A stretch of DNA of 16,385 nt from DATDCY01 sp031406795 [NCBI: Candidatus Rokuibacteriota bacterium]. GTDB lineage: Bacteria; JAUVQV01. The DNA lies in contig JANOHV010000210.1 in the NCBI GenBank assembly GCA_031406795.1, positions 1 through 16,385 of the forward strand. Direction: 5' to 3'. Below, in pieces: positions 14,642-16,385 of the stretch. The notes under the pieces were generated by a model that saw only the letters and a program-made list of their open reading frames with translations, made no database searches and was not told the origin of the DNA. The position numbers were made by a program, and so were the translations under genes. Each line of letters opens with the position of its first letter. Position 1 is the first letter of the stretch.

Positions 14642-14982
14642 TGAGGAAGTTCCTCCTGCGGGCGGGGTTCGCGGCGTTCGGGCTCTGGCTCGCCGCGCAG
14701 GTGGTCCCGGGAATCGCGATCGAAGGCGCCGGCACCCTCGCCGGCGCCGCTCTTCTTCTCGGCCTGATCAACGCGACCTTGCGCCCGGTCCTCGTGGTGC
14801 TGACCCTGCCGATCACGATACTGACGCTCGGGCTCTTCCTGTTCGTGGTCAACGCCGCCACGTTCGCCCTGGTGGCGTATTTCCTGAAGGACTTCCACAT
14901 TGCCGGTTTCGTGCCGGCCCTTCTCGGTTCTCTTCTCGTCAGCTTCATCAGCTGGCTCGCCTCCGCCTTCATCAAGGACTGA
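14641..14982 (+). CDS. Phage holin family IV / four-helix membrane protein (PF04020 type)
   Basis: A 113-residue, very hydrophobic protein with about four membrane segments (roughly residues 5-23, 30-50, 55-78 and 88-109). It has the family pattern LGLINATLRPVLVVLTLPITILTLGLFLFVVNA. Despite the family name, chromosomal members like this are widespread in bacteria with no phage context, and their function is unknown. It starts at the last base of the adk stop (TGATG), so translation is probably coupled to adk. There is no lysis gene nearby, so I do not infer a holin role. Confidence 0.85.
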   Translation: MRKFLLRAGFAAFGLWLAAQVVPGIAIEGAGTLAGAALLLGLINATLRPVLVVLTLPITILTLGLFLFVVNAATFALVAYFLKDFHIAGFVPALLGSLLVSFISWLASAFIKD

Positions 14983-15041
14983 AGTTCGGCCCGTTCCCGT
15001 TCGCGAGGCGACTGGTGCGTCCCTTCGGTCGTGCGTCTGCG

Positions 15042-15196
15042 CAGCCTACCCGTCACGGCGCCCGTGGCTTGCAGTCTCGTAACTCGCCTTCGGCTCAAAC
15101 AACGAGCCTGCGTCCCTGCGGGACCGCCCCGGTCACCGCGCCGGGCTTAACGGCTGCTCCGCGCATCTTCCCTCAGTGACGCCCCAGCCGCCTCGC
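15042..15196. repeat. 155-bp dispersed repeat, copy 2
   Basis: Collinear with 1-155 at about 97 percent identity, including the GCAG/CTCGT stem-loop. Because the matching sequence here stops abruptly at 15196 as it does at 155, and starts at about 15042, these are likely the true right edge and perhaps the left edge of the unit. It follows the small membrane-protein gene by 59 nt. The segment 14983-15041 between them shows no clear terminator. Confidence 0.85.
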
Positions 15197-15214
15197 GCAA
15201 GACCGTAACGGCCC

Positions 15215-15340
15215 ATGGGGGAGGATGCAATGGGCGGAGGGGTGGCGCGGAGGGGAGGTCTCCAGCGGGGGAGCGCAGCGAGGCCGATGGAGGTCCGCAG
15301 CGACAGGACCCCGCAGCCTGCACGGGAACACCTTCCCCAT
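15215..15340. repeat. Dispersed GC-rich repeat, second family, copy 2, with inverted ends
   Basis: The core 15238-15325 matches 13767-13874. This copy is bracketed by a near-perfect inverted repeat, ATGGGGGAGG (15215-15224) and CCTTCCCCAT (15331-15340), which may mark element ends. An internal GGTCC/GGACC stem is visible. No gene is apparent. Together with the 155-bp repeat it fills most of the 433-nt gap between the membrane protein and the deacetylase. Confidence 0.65.
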
Positions 15341-15378
15341 CAGATCGGTTCGTTCGGGTTGGTGTTCAACAATTTCAC

Positions 15379-15407
15379 TTGAAATCCAATTTCCCTTTAT
15401 TCATAAT
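15379..15407 (+). promoter_or_regulatory. Sigma70-type promoter of the deacetylase gene (leaderless prediction)
   Basis: TTGAAA (15379-15384) and CATAAT (15402-15407) each match consensus at five of six positions with exactly 17 nt between them. The region is AT-rich compared with everything around it. Only 8 nt separate the -10 box from the ATG at 15416, so the transcript would begin at or within a base or two of the start codon. Confidence 0.75.
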
Positions 15408-15415
15408 TCGGTTCC

Positions 15416-16285
15416 ATGAAAAGCCGCAGACGACACTTCAGGTCTGCCGGCCTCCCCGCAGCCGTCGCCCTGCTCGTTGCGTTTTCTGTCGTCCCGTCCG
15501 CCGGCGCCGCCGCGCGGCCTCCCTTTCGGATTGTCTCGCTCGAGCGCGGCCGCCGCGATCTCCCCAAGGTCGCCCTGACCTTCGACGGGGGCGCCGAGGC
15601 CGGGCAGAGCGGGCAAATCCTCGACGTGCTGAAGCAGCGCGGCGTGAGCGCCACCTTCTTCCTGACCGGGGACTACATCAGCCGCAACCCGGAACTGGTA
15701 CGCCGGATCGTCTCGGCCGGGCACGAGGTCGGCAATCACACCTGGTCGCACCCGCATTTGACCACCTGGAACCAATCGCACCGCCACGACACGCTGCCCG
15801 GTCTCGATCAGGCGCTCATCGAGCGGGAACTGAACCGGACGGCCCGGGCCTTCGAGGCGGCGACCGGCCGGCTGATGACCGCCCTCTGGCGCGCCCCGTA
15901 CGGCGAGGTGAACGACCGGCTGCTCTCCTGGGCCGCCGGGGCTGGCTGGAGCCACGTCGGCTGGACGCGCGACGATCTCGGCGGGCGGCACACCCTCGAC
16001 AGCCTGGACTGGGTCTCCGAGCGTTCCTCGCGCAACTACCTCACGTCCGGACAGATCGCCCGGCGCATCCTCTCCTTCGGGTCCGGCGGGGCCGGACTCA
16101 ACGGCGGGATCGTCCTGATGCACTTGAGCACCAGCCGCCCGGACCCGGGCGTGACGGTGCTCGGCGAACTCGTCGACGCCCTGCGCGCGAACGGCTACGC
16201 CCTGGTCACCGTCACGGAACTCCAGCGCGACCTCGCCCCGCCGGGCGGCCCGGTCGCGCTCACCTCGGCGGCAGGGACCCGCTGA
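15416..16285 (+). CDS. Secreted polysaccharide deacetylase (NodB/CE4 fold)
   Basis: Predicted exported enzyme removing N- or O-acetyl groups from a cell-wall or extracellular glycan; the substrate cannot be told from sequence. Of 289 residues, 1-31 form a signal peptide (basic start, hydrophobic 12-24, cleavage near SAGA). NodB motifs follow in order: TFDGG (55-59), HTWSH (108-112) with two metal-binding histidines, RAPYGE (159-164), DDLGG (186-190) and IVLMHLS (232-238). The first motif is TFDGG instead of TFDDG, so the usual second metal-binding Asp is Gly. The ATG has no Shine-Dalgarno, in keeping with the leaderless promoter. It stands alone as a transcription unit. Confidence 0.92.
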   Translation: MKSRRRHFRSAGLPAAVALLVAFSVVPSAGAAARPPFRIVSLERGRRDLPKVALTFDGGAEAGQSGQILDVLKQRGVSATFFLTGDYISRNPELVRRIVSAGHEVGNHTWSHPHLTTWNQSHRHDTLPGLDQALIERELNRTARAFEAATGRLMTALWRAPYGEVNDRLLSWAAGAGWSHVGWTRDDLGGRHTLDSLDWVSERSSRNYLTSGQIARRILSFGSGGAGLNGGIVLMHLSTSRPDPGVTVLGELVDALRANGYALVTVTELQRDLAPPGGPVALTSAAGTR

Positions 16286-16290
16286 TCGGG

Positions 16291-16319
16291 TTGACCGCAC
16301 AGCCGTATCTTGTTAGATT
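16291..16319 (+). promoter_or_regulatory. Putative extended -10 promoter for the next gene
   Basis: TTGACC (16291-16296), 17 nt, then TAGATT (16314-16319) preceded by TG in the extended -10 position (16311-16312). It lies just after the deacetylase stop and about 34 nt before a new start codon. Confidence 0.55.
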
Positions 16320-16353
16320 AATGATGGTTTAATCGGGGGAGGAGTGTTTTCGC

Positions 16354-16385
16354 ATGACGGTGCGGCGAGGTCGTACGGCGCGATG
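16354..16385 (+). CDS. Start of an unidentified gene, truncated by window end
   Basis: An ATG at 16354 is preceded by GGGGGAGGAG with about 9-nt spacing, a strong ribosome site, and by a plausible promoter. Only ten codons are visible (MTVRRGRTAR), a basic N-terminus too short to identify. The gene may be independent of the deacetylase. Confidence 0.55.
   Translation, partial: MTVRRGRTAR

Noticed and set aside
14641-14982. Prophage lysis gene
   Set aside because: Although it belongs to a family named phage holin, it is coupled to adk and no endolysin or other phage gene is present.

Overview
This is a very GC-rich bacterial chromosomal window carrying mostly housekeeping genes on both strands, with many non-coding repeats packed into the gaps. 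A predicted LPS-assembly lipoprotein (LptE) points to a diderm with LPS. The neighbourhoods rplM-rpsI-argC-argJ and leuS-lptE-holA resemble gene orders I know from Geobacter and relatives, so a Desulfuromonadota ('deltaproteobacterial') or nearby uncultivated lineage is my best guess. This is an inference, not a determination.

Layout. 1-502 is a non-coding repeat island: a 155-bp repeat, a 114-bp hairpin element and a long stem-loop. 503-3764 (minus) holds rplM-rpsI-argC-argJ, read from a good sigma70-type promoter at 3804-3832, with a strong terminator-like hairpin between rpsI and argC. 3844-4008 is a small inverted-repeat element flanked by a 13-bp direct repeat. 4005-5746 (minus) is a MutY-like glycosylase overlapping a TIGR01777-type NAD-dependent epimerase. 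5876-9308 (plus) is feoB followed by hemW; a 12-bp tandem repeat bounded by inverted hairpins sits across the 5' end of hemW. 9351-9525 is a second copy of the small element. 9548-13674 (minus) is leuS-lptE-holA. 13997-14982 (plus) is adk plus a small four-helix membrane protein. 14983-15415 is a second repeat island. 15416-16285 (plus) is a secreted polysaccharide deacetylase with a promoter that predicts a leaderless transcript. At 16354 another gene starts and runs off the window.

Functional picture. Translation (uS9, uL13, LeuRS), arginine biosynthesis (ArgC, ArgJ), nucleotide balance (Adk), replication (HolA), base-excision repair (MutY-like), iron import and heme handling (FeoB, HemW), and envelope work (LptE, deacetylase). 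I see no phage, CRISPR array, toxin or defence cassette. The unusual content is in the non-coding DNA: at least six distinct palindromic or tandem repeat families in 16 kb. Two show paired base changes, or matched insertions, that keep complementary segments complementary, so they appear to be kept as folded structures rather than random sequence.
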